A stretch of 64,000 nucleotides of DNA from Lactarius indigo (taxonomy: Eukaryota; Basidiomycota; Agaricomycetes; Russulales; Russulaceae): assembly GCA_025766275.1 (NCBI GenBank), contig JAFKAC010000002.1, positions 2,294,001-2,358,000 of the forward strand, written 5' to 3'. Below the pieces are notes generated by a model, which saw nothing but the letters and a program-made list of their open reading frames with translations, ran no database searches and was not told the origin of the DNA. Made by a program: the position numbers and the translations under genes. This document shows, in pieces, positions 48,556 to 60,082 of this stretch (within the stretch, counting starts at the first letter, position 1; each line of letters opens with the position of its first letter).

Positions 48556-51500
48556 ATGCCTGAAAGGCAGGCAAGGCCATCTACAGATGAAGGTACCTTT
48601 ATCTCGTTGTGATGCCCTTCAACCACGACCACTCACAACCATGTAGAGTCTGCTCCTCTTCTTCGGGATAGTAATCCAGGGAATGGGGGTCCTCATCCTC
48701 TTCCGTCGACCTCTCCGTCGATAACCGACAAACTTGGTTCAATTCTTCAGAACCCACTCACTACCCTCAACAAAATACTGCTTATCCTCCTCCTTGTCTT
48801 CCTCCTCCTCAGCTCCATCTTTATTGGCTTGTTCATGGGTTCAATGCACAAGCTCAATGGTAAGCCGGATGCCCCTGGGGACCATCCCCCCAGCACATTC
48901 ACAAGCACGGTTACCGTCCCTTCAACTTCCACCGCCACTGTAACGACCACTTCGGTGACTACCGTCACAGGCGCGCCTGCACCTGGCCCTTCAAATCCCC
49001 CAGAAGAGGCAAGTTTGTTACTGCTGCCGCTAATATTTTTCTTGACGAGTTCGCAGAGGGAATGTTTTACCCCCGAATGCGTTATGCTTTCTGCGGCCAT
49101 ACTTTCCTCTCTGGATACCACTCAGGACCCCTGCGAGAACTTCTACGATTACGCCAGTGGGTATCGTCCAGATTTCTATCCTCCAACTCACTCACCTACA
49201 TGTCTACAACCTAGCTGGTGGGTGGCGCAAAACTCATCCTCTCCCCTCGGACAAAGGTCGCTTCGGCAATTTCAACCTTCTTTTCCAGGAGAACCAGCAG
49301 ATTGTGAAGGACATCCTCGATGACAATGGCCCCATGTCTGTTGGTTCACTCAAGGAATCTGCTGACCAGCAACTCCTCACCAAGCTACGCAATCTGTATC
49401 ACTCGTGTATGGATGAGGACACACTAGATCAATTAGGCGAAGGCCCTTTGAAGGACTTTGTTGGTCACGTCAAAAAGCTGTATCGTGGAGGGTCGACCGG
49501 CGTCACTTACGTCATTGATGATGACCAGAAGCGGGAAGGGCTGACTGCTGCTTTGGCGTTCCTGCACTCAAGAGGTTCGAAGACAGTCCTTAGACTCAAT
49601 GGCATCGCATCTACTCACCGCCACACAGGTATTCCTGGCCTCTTCGAACTCGGTGTCGAGGGTGATGCCGCTGTCGACCCAAATTTCATGATTCTTTGGT
49701 TCCAGCAGCCCATGTTTGGTCTCCCTTCGAAAGTATGGCACAAAATCTCATTCGTTCTATCCCTTTTTTTTCACAATTAAATGTAGGAGTACTTTGAGGA
49801 AGAGACTATGCGGGAGGTCTACGGAAGCGTTCTAGAGCGCCTTCTCATCGCTCATTATGACGGAGGGGGTGAGGAACACAAACCCAAACCTCCGCTCTTG
49901 GTTAATAATGAGGATTCTGTGAACGTTTGGCCCCCTTGGCCCTGGCCTCCGTGGGGTGACGATGACGATGACAATGACGGCCCAAAGCACGGCCCAAAGA
50001 ACGCGACAGAACTCGCAGAAGAAGTGGTCAAATTCGAATGGAAACTTGCACGGGCAAGTCTGGACCTGTCAGCATGTTTATTGCAAGACAATCCTAGGTA
50101 CTAATGGTTGCACAGAGACATCTTATACCAAGATCCCCTGTTTACCTACAACAAGGTCGCTATCTCCAACATCACTGAGACTATCACACAGGTCAACTTT
50201 CAGAACTATTTCGCAACCCTCACCCCACGCAATTACCCCGAAGAAGTTGTTGTGACTTACCCGGAATATACCCGCTCGCTTACCTCCATTCTCAATGATA
50301 CTGACTCCGACGTCCTCGAGGCCTACCTCGTGTCTCGCGCTACTCTGTCCTTGGCTCCCCGGCTTGGGACGTCCACGGAATCATGGAAGGCTACAAGGGC
50401 TCTGCAAGAAGTTCTGCAAGGCATAAAACCCGGCGCCATTGGCGACCGAGCAGAGTACTGCGCCAATAGTGTGGATCAGGCACTCGGATTCGCGACTGGT
50501 AGATACTTTGTGAACGAGACTTTCGCAGGCGACTCGAAGGAGAAAGGTACCAAGGTCATCACTGGTGTGTACTCACTTATCATTTGTCGGTTCTAGCGTG
50601 GACTTTTTCTGTGCAGATATCGTGAAAGCTTTCAAGGAGTCGTTATCATCTATACCTTGGATGGACAAAAAGTCCGCTGTCGCCGCGGCCCAAAAGGTGA
50701 CTTGTTCTGTATTTTGGATGCGGTACACGTGTCTTCATGACCCGATTTCCAGGCCGATGCGATCCGCGTGAAAGTCGGCTACCCTGTTTCCCCTGATACA
50801 CTGAGCGCCCCATCTCTTTTGCGATACTACACCCTCGTCAAGATCAACAAATTCGAATACTTCAACAACATGCTTAGCGCGAGGTACTGTCCCAATGACT
50901 TTCGTGATGGCCCTTATTGAAGGCATGGCGCAGTGTGAGTGACGTCTACAAGGAGTGGCAACAGCTTGGGAAGCGTCGCGATTTGGATGCTTGGGGGATG
51001 ACACCAGCTACTGTGAACGCCTATTTTAATCCCCCGGCAAATGAAGTATGTTTTCCCTTGCACAACGCGCGTGCTCGGTCATTTAATGGACGTCCCCCAG
51101 ATTGTGTTCCCCGCTGGCATTTTACGGCCACCATTCTTCAATAAAGATTGGCCTGCCTATCTGAGTTACGGGGCATTCGGCCAAGTTGCTTCCCACGAGC
51201 TAACTGTACGTCTCGGCTCTCTTCGAGGCGGTAGTGCACTAATTTAGTGACTCCCTAAGCACGCATTCGATTCTGCTGGACGCTTGTACAACCAGGAAGG
51301 CAAGTTAGAGGAGTGGTGGACGAATGCTACAAGCGAGGGTTTTAAAGTGAAGCAAAGCTGCCTCGAGAAGCAATACTCTTGTGAGCCGCGCGCGCTTTAT
51401 CAAGGTTTGTTGCTCACTCAGATGGCAAAAATTCAGCCTACGCCGTAGACGACGGGCACGGCGGTAAAGTTCACGTCAACGTAGGCTTCCAATCACTTGA

Positions 51501-52039
51501 TTGGTTCACCTTCACCTAAATTGTTGTTTTTCAGGGAAACCTGTACGCTGATCTTGGGTCATGATGATGTCCACCACAACTGACTGGTTCCAGAACATCC
51601 GGGGAGAATATTGGCGACTCCGGCATCATCCAGGCTTACCGTGCATGGAAAGTACAATATGCCGATTCGTTCAAGGCAGGGAATGAATATCTCCTGCCCG
51701 GTCTTAATTTCACGAGGTACGATATAACTAGCCCTTTTGATGCGTCAACATACTTACAATTGTGCACAGGGATCAACTCTTCTTCATTGCATTCGGTCGT
51801 ATCTGGGCAGAGAACATCAAACCCGCAGCCCTAGTTCAACGAATTCGCACGGACCCACATTCTCCCGCCCAGTTCCGCGTAGATGGGACTCTGCACAATG
51901 TCCCAGAATTCGCGAAGGCTTTCAATTGCTCCACAAAGGCGAAGGTCCGTATTTCAATGACCCTTACTTGCCTTTACCTCCTAAGGTTTTCTAGCTCAAT
52001 CCACCACCCGAGAAACGATGCCTTCTGTGGTCATCGTGA
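48556..52039 (+). CDS. M13 family zinc metallopeptidase (neprilysin/endothelin-converting-enzyme type), type II membrane protein
   Basis: ATG 48556 encodes a 12-residue first exon, then [14 protein letters not shown] and a single membrane segment ([20 protein letters not shown]). A Ser/Thr-rich stalk leads to the peptidase: [65 protein letters not shown]. The zinc site SHELT is spliced to [15 protein letters not shown], giving [22 protein letters not shown] supplies the third ligand motif (ENIGDSG); [19 protein letters not shown] and a C-terminal EKRCLLWSS follow, stop 52037-52039. More than ten introns, one only 36 nt. The domain carries an unusual insert of [10 protein letters not shown] followed by a run of Asp and Asn. 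Predicted role: ectopeptidase at the cell surface or in the secretory pathway. Confidence 0.92.
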
Positions 52040-52171
52040 TTGGAAGGACACAACCGTGCAACTTGTAGCATATTATTTATCCTCCCTTCCTGCGGCAATT
52101 AACCTGTACGGTGTGTTGGATTCAAGCACTGTGCACACGTGAAGTGTCGACCTCGTGGCCTGGTTACGATA

Positions 52172-53019
52172 CTATAATACACCTTTTGTGCTGGGAACAT
52201 CGTTCCCTCCCGTGCGCTCTATGGCCTGACGAATTGCCAGCGCCAGGGCCTTGAAAGCAGACTCGGCCCTGTGAACGTGGTAATGAATTTGTGTACTTGA
52301 TAAGGGTGCCCGGTTGCTCAATATACCTGTGATGGTCGTTCTGGCCGCGCAAGACATCTATGTGCAGCGTGCACCCAGACGCCATGGCGAACGAGTAGAA
52401 TATGTGAGGAAGCATCTCCGTTGAGAGGTCGCCGATCTTTTCGCGCTTAATGCCCAGGTCGGTCACGCAGTAAGGGCGCGAGCAGATGTCGATAACCGCG
52501 CGCGAAAGAGCCTGTCGGGTGCGCAACGTGATGGTTGCCCGCGGTCAGAAGGGCAGACATGTGGACTTGCCTCGTCGAGCGGAGCAAAACCTGTACCGTA
52601 GCGACGGATGCCCCTGACTTCGCCCAGCGCCTGCTTGAACGCGGTGCCCAGCGCAATCGCAGTATCCTGTGTGGACGGGGGGGGAAGATCAGGGTGCCAT
52701 GGGGCAGACAATGATGGGTAGACTTATCAGCCGTGTGGTGGTCGTCTATGTGAAGGTCGCCTTTTGCTCGCATGGTGAGAGACATGCCACCATGCTCCGC
52801 AAGAGCGTGGTACATCTACAGTATTATCTCACTCGTAGAGAGGCATGGGTGCTGTTTTTTAGGTGGAAGACGTACGTGATCGAGGAAACCAATCCCCGTC
52901 GAGATATTGATAACTTGTTGAGACGCTGAACCTGGCTGCGAGTCAAGATTGATATATACTTCGATCTCAGTCTCGTTAGTTTTGCGAGAAATAGTCGCGG
53001 TGCGAGCAGCCGTGGTCAT
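52172..53019 (-). CDS. HIS3: Imidazoleglycerol-phosphate dehydratase
   Basis: ATG 53019 starts [20 protein letters not shown] with [10 protein letters not shown], then across an intron [20 protein letters not shown] and [10 protein letters not shown] (metal-binding HxDDHH). Next come [28 protein letters not shown] joined to [33 protein letters not shown] with [11 protein letters not shown], and [18 protein letters not shown]. Stop 52172-52174. The two similar halves, each with an HHxxE/DH-type metal cluster, are the family signature. It catalyses the seventh step of histidine synthesis. Length is close to 215-220 residues as expected. It lies 57 bases downstream of nothing but its own promoter and the AlkB-type gene's 3' end, both on the minus strand. 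Confidence 0.95.
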
Positions 53020-53076
53020 CGTGTCAAGTGATTGAGGAGCACTCCTACAAAGTACTAGTGATCGCTACTAGCACTA

Positions 53077-54784
53077 CTAAAACAAATCTGACGCAAATGG
53101 CCCTCGACCCTCAGCTTTTACATCCATTACCTTCCAGAATCCACATCCTTTTCCCTCATTCTGATCTCCAGCTGTACACGCCCACCAGTAACCCGTAGAG
53201 CGCTCCGAGCTGGACTCAGGACCTCCTTTCGACTTGTCATTCCCCACCTGTTCGCGCTGTCGCCCTTTCATGTCTGGCCGCAGAGTCGTCATCTCACCAC
53301 ACTTGCAGCGTGGGATGGTGTCCGGGTGAAAATCTGGGCGAAAAAATCGGAATGTGACGTTGATCCGACAGTGACCCGGGTCAAACGCAAGTTCAGACAA
53401 GTCGGTCGGAGGAGGATATGGAGGATAGAAGCGATCAATGGCATTCCGCGGTGGAATGGAATGTTTGAAACGCTCCTGAGTAGACGCGTGCATTATACAG
53501 AGCTACAAGAGGAACACGCTCGTGAACGATATCTGAGTCGCGCAAACTGGGGTACACCAACAGAGTTATGTGGAAGAGGGATGTCGAACGTTTGAGCAGC
53601 CCTCTTCTCAACTTCATCAAGTGGGATAACTTCCCGAAGCCGAAACACTCTCCGAGTTCCTGCAGAAATCATCGTGCCGTCGACCAAAAATAGTATGGCA
53701 GCTTTATGTACCTAGACTCAGGCTTGCGATGGTCGGATAGGGCCCAATGGTTGTCAGGCGATCTGAATGAAACCCGACGGCACCTTTGGCACCCTCATAA
53801 CAATTCGCCGCAGCGAAGTTAGCACGCCAGATACAGCCCTCTCCTTCAGAATTATCAGGGCCACCACCCCATTCGAGAGGAAAATGTTTGCGCTTGCGCA
53901 TCTCAACATTGACAATCTTCTCGATAATCATACAAGCCTCCTCCATTGGTGAAGGGAACTGTTTCGGGGCCTCGCTTAGCCGGCCGTTGTACCTAACCAA
54001 CAGAGTATATGAGCAAAAAAAAAGACTGAATTGTTACTGTTCACCATGCACGAGTTATGTTCTGCCAAGCAGCCTCGTTGCCTGTCTCGGCGGGGTGTCG
54101 GGTGTACAAAGAAGATCGGTGCGGGCTTTCAACCAACCTGTCAAACAGCCACCACTTATTCTTCGGCCAATCTTTTGCCTCATGGAGCATGGTATAGAAT
54201 AGACGACACGCGAGCTCTGGTGGAAGTAAACCAAGATGAAGTGTACATGGGGTGTGCTGGGTCACCAACGAAGGGTTGCTGAGCGTCAATGGGGGGAGAC
54301 GTGGGACATTCGCCGTAGCACCAGCCTGAGGAGGCTGGGGGCGGAGAACCTCTAGTAGGTTCTTCACTGGCTTGACGGGTCTGAAGAAGGGCAGCTGGTC
54401 TCTCTTTGTCGTAGTGGATGTCGCACTACCCTCAGAGCGTGGCTTCTTTTGAGGCGACGAGCCTGACGCCAGTTGATTATGCGAAAAGCCAGCGGAAGAG
54501 GATGGTACAGAGGATAGCCCCTCGGTTTGCGTTGCAGAGGCGGAACGTGTTAGCCAGCTATCCAAGCTCGTGTTTCTTTTGCGTTTGCGATCCGCCGTAC
54601 GCTGTTTCAATATGATCCCAGCTGCCATTTCTACGTCACCCTCTGTCTGGAGTAATACCTCGAGGAGTGTCTGCCAGGAAGGTGAAAAGTTATCGGGCAG
54701 GAGGCTACATAGCAAAGCCAGAAGCGTGTCTGTGTCCTCTGGGCCGTCCGAACCCATAGTAGACGTCCGGGTGGTCGCCTTCAC
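53077..54784 (-). CDS. AlkB-type 2OG/Fe(II) oxygenase with N-terminal CUE-like region and C-terminal GRF zinc finger
   Basis: ATG 54784 (or MGSDG at 54757) leads into DTLLALLCSLLPDNFSPSWQ and TLLEVLLQTEGDVEMAAGII, a CUE-like ubiquitin-binding helix bundle. A basic, serine-rich linker (KQRTADRKRKRNTSL) follows. The oxygenase has LLPPELACRLFYTMLHEAKD, FPLEWGGGPDNSEGEGCIWR, ANCYEGAKGAVGFHSDRLTT with the HxD in FHSD, IASLSLGT and RVFRLRE. The distal His (FKHSIPPRNAI) and Arg (RINVTFRF) come in the last exon, which ends in a GRF-type finger (PRCKCGEMTTLRP to GYWWACTAGDQNEGKGCGFW). Stop 53077-53079. AlkB homologues of this layout demethylate alkylated nucleic acids; the GRF finger suggests binding to single-stranded nucleic acid. 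Four or five introns; frame continuous where checked. Confidence 0.85.
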
Positions 54785-55302
54785 TCAGCTGCGGCCCGGT
54801 GCCAATGGCCGACCACAGTTGGGCAGTGTTTGGGTTTGCTTACGCTATCACGGTACGGTCCACAAAATGCTGATGAACGTCAATGAACGTTGAACGTTGA
54901 ACTCCTGTGCGGCGACGGCGCCAAGAATGGCGCACATCCTAGTCAATGATGGGGCCGACAAAAGCCCAACCCGAATCGATTTATATGCACGGCCTCAGTC
55001 CGGACGTCCCACTAGACTGAGCCCTACTTATGAAGAGGCGCTATGTCCCTCGGGGTCCTCACTAGATCATCGCAAGAGCGATGGGGAAGTGATGAAGGAA
55101 GCATGGAGATCGATGGCGAGATGTGTGTTGAACTTGGTGCGGTTCTGCAAGTCGGAGTCCCAAGAGAGTATACAATGTTCAACACTCGCCCAAGAATAAA
55201 TTACTATGGCGAAAAAGGTCTACAGGTACAGTGGGTGCAATCCTTGGTGCAATATCGTCCCGTCTCTGCTATCAATGGCGGGCTGACGGCAATAAAAGAA
55301 CA
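54785..55302. other. Intergenic region, AlkB-type gene promoter and kinesin-5 3' end
   Basis: About 520 bases with no confident gene. A tandem gaacgt-type repeat (gatgaacgtcaatgaacgttgaacgttgaac) lies at about 54871-54901, close to the AlkB-type start. Short plus-strand frames overlap the kinesin-5 last exon and are taken as shadows. Confidence 0.45.
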
Positions 55303-58300
55303 TCATCTCGCTCTCCGGGCCCCTCTACCATATATCAAATTCGTCGAGCGCTCTGTGAGGGTGCCCAAGACAGGGATATCATCAGATCCTGGCTTCACGT
55401 TCTTGGTCTTCGTATTCGAAACTGACGCCGGTGGTGGTAGAGCTGGCGCAATAGGTGGAAGTAACGGCATGGAAAATTTGGACGTGGGGGGCTTTTCCAG
55501 GTCTGCCTCGAGATAGGGCGGAGGCAGTGGATCTAGGTCCGACCGGTCCAATATCCCAGCTGGTTGCGCGACGCTTGATGGGAGAAGCTGCTCAAGGCTG
55601 TCTGAGGAGGGTGCTAAGGGAAGACACCGCAGGTCAGACCCATCGTCTTGCGGTTGTAGAGCTTTCCGCTTCCACAACTGAATGACGGTATCGCGGTCTT
55701 TGGTCAACTCCCAATCATCGGTGTACTGCCAGACGCGCTTTCGGGGTGTGTTGCCAGTGGGTAAGTCTTCTCGAGTGCCTTGGTCGATCAGCGAGTCAGT
55801 CGTCTTGCGCATTGAAGCCAAGTGTTCAGACGCGGATTTGTGATACACTTGGGCGGATCTGACAGTTTTCGAAGCCTGAGGTGCCCGTGTTTAAGGTGTG
55901 TACAAGAAAAAGATTGAGGTAAAGAGCGGACCTCTGTGGTCACCTTCGACGCATTTGCTTCCATAGACTTTGACATGGCAGCGATAGCACGTTGGAGATA
56001 CTGAGATTCGGCTAGAACATCTGCGCATAAGCCATCAGTGGCATCGATCCTGGTCCGCTTTGCGCGTCCATGGCGTTCAAATGCTGGTGCGTTGTCAGTG
56101 CGCTTGTAAATAACCATGGATAACGCTTACCATCTGCACTTGCTGAGTTCAATAAGTGGATTTGTCGTGTTACGTCCGCAGAATATGTTGACAGGGATGT
56201 CGATACAAGACTCTGTATATTCGACACGCCATCGAGGGTTGTATTGTTGACACTGCCAAGAGACTCCATAGCTTGTCAATAGCTGCTTGAATGGCGGATG
56301 GCCCGCATTACCTTAAATGCGCCATCTCGGAGACGCTTGCATTGGTCACCCTTCTTCTCAATGAGGGTGGACAACTCTTGATTCCGCATCATAACATCAT
56401 CGACTTTCCGCGAGTTTTCGTCCGTGAAACTCATTCAACACGCTTTCTGCCTGGGCGTTCTCTTCCTTTATTGCGACGACAGCCTCTTCCAGGCTCTTGT
56501 CTCTGTCAGCAACATATTCATTGAGGAGGCCGGAAACACGTTCAACGAGTTCGTTCTTCATCCGCTCTGACTTGAGTTTCTCGTGCTGCAGCAAGCGAGT
56601 CAGCTGGGCATTTTGGTCCTTGAGGTGACGAATTTGTTCCTCCGCTTGGCTCTCTGCGAGTGATTTCGCTTCCGCATTGCGCTCGCGTTCCGCGGCCATA
56701 TACTTCTGTGTTTCTTGAATAACACTCTGTACCAGGACCGCTATCGAGTCGAGGGCCTTCTCGACCTAATGTCAGGTTAGCATACAAGGTAATCGAAGAA
56801 CTTGGTGCTCTGCGTACTGCTTGGAAGCTGCTCATAGAGGATTTCTCCAGGTCACCGCGCCAGGACAAACTGGACTGCTCGAGCTTGTCTGACCAAGAAG
56901 AAAAGGTTGCGCGAATGTTGTCATTGGCTTCCTTCACTGACGTTTGTGCATTTCTCATGGCTTCACTGGCTATCTCGTCCTGTGCTTGGATCGATGACAT
57001 TACATCTTGTACACGTCGAACTTGGTCATTGATTCGACCAGTGAGGCCAGCGAGATTCTCTAGCTCCTTTGTCTGATATTGCTCCTCGTCGGAGCGCAAC
57101 TTAGCTAGACCATGTGTAGTGTTCTTGACAAATACGTCCAATTCTGCTGAGAATCTCTGCGTCTCCGAGGTTAGCGCCTTCCCAAGGCTGAGAACGGCTT
57201 CCACGTTCGCGCTGAGCACGGCAGATTTTCGCGCTGTGCAAAGCTATGAGACTCCCTGTAAGTGAGGGTACATAGACGCACGCACATATTTTGCCAAACT
57301 GTCGCGCTTAAATCACCAAGGCTTTCTTGAGCTGTTCGCTTCAACCCCCGCGCGACCTCATCTAAGGTGGCCTCCGTAGTTTGATAGGATTCTCGGACAA
57401 TGACCTCCTCCTCCAAGGCGCGTTTCGTTACTTGCAACTGTTCGTTCGTGGTTGTCAAAATGCGCGTGGTTTCTGAGAGTTCCTCCTTCGCCACCTTGAG
57501 GTCACCGTCCCGCGTTGTAAGCAAGTTCATGCATTCTTGGTATTCCTCTTGAACGTTCTTGAGTTGCCTTTCGATTGTCTCGACCTGGCGCTTAGTCTCC
57601 TCTAGGGACGTCCGTGCGACTTCGTGTTCTACATTCATCTGGTTCCATGTGTCCTCGGAAAAGAAAATGCCGTTCTTCTCGCGTGCTGCGAGGAGATCCG
57701 ACTTGAGACGTTCAATTTCTGTGACGTATTCTTTGAGTAAAGCAGTTTCGCGTCATGCGCTGGTTAATTTCGGGACGATTTCGAATAGACTTTGCGCGAA
57801 TAGCGTAATCGAGTGTGGATAGTGTTTCTTCCATATTCGATCGTGCGGGTGAGATGGTAGCAATAATGCAGGTCTTAGTACGACCACCGAGAGAATCTTG
57901 CAGAAGCCTTGTAAGCTTAGACTCCCTTGGGAGAATCAGATGTCATACCTATAGCATGAAGGATAAGGTACGTACCGGTATGGAATGTGAGATGACCTTT
58001 CCACCAGGCCATTGATGACACGACCCAATGTCAACAAGCTCTGATTAATCATACCAGCCTCGCGCGCTCTCTTGTTCTCAGCACCCGAACGGCCTATGTT
58101 CTCAGAGCCCGCGAGATCGACAAGATTTAATTTCCCGACTCGAAGTAGGTCATCGCCCATTGCTGAGACCTCCTTGGTGTGCACAGTGATGGAAAAGATC
58201 GAGTGTGACCGACTAGAATGGTCATTGAATTTGGTGGCAGCAATCTGCCGACGGTCGCTGCCCTTAACAAGAAGTGCCAATGCGTCCGGGGCACTCTTGA

Positions 58301-59226
58301 CTGAGATCTCCTCCAATCCCTGGATAAATACGCCCCGCTTGCTAGAGTCATCAAATATCTTTAGCCCGCCAGAATTAGCTGCTGTGTCTCGGGGATTCCC
58401 AGACCCCATGCTCATCGGTTGGCTACTCCCTACAGGGCTCGCAAGATCCGATGCGAGGAGGTCACGGAGCTCCTCGTTATACAATTCGATGTACGAAACT
58501 TTGATGCTAAAGTCGATGCCAGATGTCTCAAGCTGGCTGAAGAGACGAAAAAGTACGCGAGGAACCATCCCTGCAGAAGCCACAGGATTACCTAAAGGAG
58601 TGGTACCCAGATCACCTTGCATGGTATACCTATGTTGAAGGTGACCATCTCACCCACCATTGTAGGCCGACGGAATCAGACTTACGTTTTCCCTGTCCCT
58701 GTTTGTCCATACGCAAAAAGAGTGCAATTATATCCCAGCAGGACTTCATCTAGCATAGGATGAACGACGTCTTGATAGATCATGGACTGGTCAGCTTCTG
58801 GTCCAAACACGAGGTCGAAAGGATATGTCCTCATCGGAGGAAGTGTAACGACGCCTAGACTTGACACGGGAGCGGCCGTTTCTATTGACACAGATTGACC
58901 CCGTGCCCCTTCAGTGCTAACGATGATCGGAGAGTTCTCTTGAACCTCTCTGTCCGAGCGGCGTCTACAGCGAATAACAACTTGGATATTCGTTTCGCAT
59001 TCATCTTGAGATTGAATGGGTACTTGTAGCTTTGTGACTGGCTTAGGCTGTGGGAAGGGAAGGAGGGGACAGTAATGGCGGCCCAGACGCATCTTGTGTG
59101 GAAAGTGGCGGTACCAGCGACCGAACGCTGCGCCTTGGCCGCGACAGATTTAGGGCGAGTCGAGAGTGGGATTGTAGCACCCGTCTGGGAGCGACTGCGA
59201 TTAGCTGCGACGCGACGACTCGCCAT
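55303..59226 (-). CDS. Kinesin-5 (BimC/Eg5 family mitotic motor)
   Basis: ATG 59226 opens [20 protein letters not shown]. The motor domain reads [40 protein letters not shown], the P-loop [16 protein letters not shown], switch I ([18 protein letters not shown]), switch II ([20 protein letters not shown]) and [20 protein letters not shown]. The stalk is a long coiled coil with leucine/glutamate-rich helices ([20 protein letters not shown] and others). The tail carries a BimC box ([17 protein letters not shown]) with a candidate Cdk1 site at TPRKR. The protein ends [19 protein letters not shown], stop 55303. Kinesin-5 forms bipolar tetramers that push spindle poles apart. The spacing of motor, neck, stalk and tail is normal. 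It is divergent from ELF1. Confidence 0.95.
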
Positions 59227-59364
59227 CTGGAAAGTGAACTCGGCGGGTTGAGAACGAACAATTCGCGTCAAATGATAGTGTCACATGATCGTGTGTTTTC
59301 AAGACTGCCATAGGCTAGTCTGACCCTTCCCCTTGTCGTCTCCCCAATCACACTTTCAACGCCA
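59227..59364. promoter_or_regulatory. Shared promoter, kinesin-5 and ELF1
   Basis: 138 bases between divergent start codons. A CT-rich stretch (cccttccccttgtcgtctcccc) lies just upstream of ELF1, of the kind seen near fungal transcription starts. Confidence 0.5.
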
Positions 59365-59816
59365 ATGGGGAAACGCAAAAAATCCTCCAGGAAACCTGCC
59401 CCGAAACGAAAGGCAGAGCCCTTAGGTTGGAGCGATCTCTTTTATCCCACATTCCAAGTTATCATGGAACATTTGCAGACACTACATTTACCTGCCTGTT
59501 CTGCCACCACGACCAATCGGTAACAGTCAAACTTGACAGGAAAGAGGGTGTCGCCCAGCTCGTGTGCAAAGTGTGTGGTCAAAGCTTTCAAAGCAAAGTC
59601 AATCGTACGTGTTCACAAGGGCATTGAATACCACAAGAAACTTATCCCACCACAACCTTAGACTTAACAGAGCCTATAGATATCTACTCGGAGTGGTTAG
59701 ATGCTGCAGATTATGCTGCCAAGGAAGAAGAGCGGCGAGCACTGCGGCGTCCTGTGGCGTCTTCAGGCCGAGCAAGGCCTACCGGCCCACCATCTATAGG
59801 GAGCGAGGAAGATTAG
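59365..59816 (+). CDS. ELF1: Transcription elongation factor 1 (Elf1)
   Basis: ATG 59365 to stop 59814-59816, three exons, 113 residues. Introns start GTTGG and GTACG, and both joins keep the frame. The N-terminus ([16 protein letters not shown]) is the basic tail typical of Elf1. The zinc ribbon follows: [39 protein letters not shown]. After [20 protein letters not shown] the C-terminus is acidic and short (PPSIGSEED). Elf1 is a small RNA polymerase II-associated factor that helps transcription through nucleosomes. Cysteine spacing CxxC...CxxC is complete. It ends 266 bases before the kinesin heavy chain. Confidence 0.95.
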
Positions 59817-59943
59817 CCTGGACTGCGAGTATATGTCACCGCACTGTACTACCCACCTTGTTACTATTCCCAATGTAAAATAGACCACTTGTTCTGTCTA
59901 CTCAATAATTAAATTCCAGTCAATATCCATACGCTTTTACTGT

Positions 59944-59965
59944 AATTGTGGTCGCAACCACAATT
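59944..59965. repeat. 9-bp inverted repeat with a 4-base loop upstream of kinesin heavy chain
   Basis: The sequence aattgtggt, then cgca, then accacaatt is a perfect 22-base stem-loop. It lies in the 266-base gap between the ELF1 stop and the kinesin heavy chain start. It could form an ELF1 3' hairpin or be a symmetric protein-binding site in the kinesin promoter. Function is unknown. Confidence 0.6.
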
Positions 59966-60082
59966 CCGACGGTATAGTAGCTGGCAACGCGTACTCACCC
60001 GCCTCGCCTCAGACTCTCGCGTTCCCCTCCGCTCGTTCATTTACCTATTCCTCCCTCCCCCTCCGTTGCTCACTCCTTAATA

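Noticed and set aside
51540..51610. In-frame stops in the M13 peptidase before ENIGDSG
   Set aside because: A 36-nt intron (GTCATG to TTCCAG) removes them and restores the frame.
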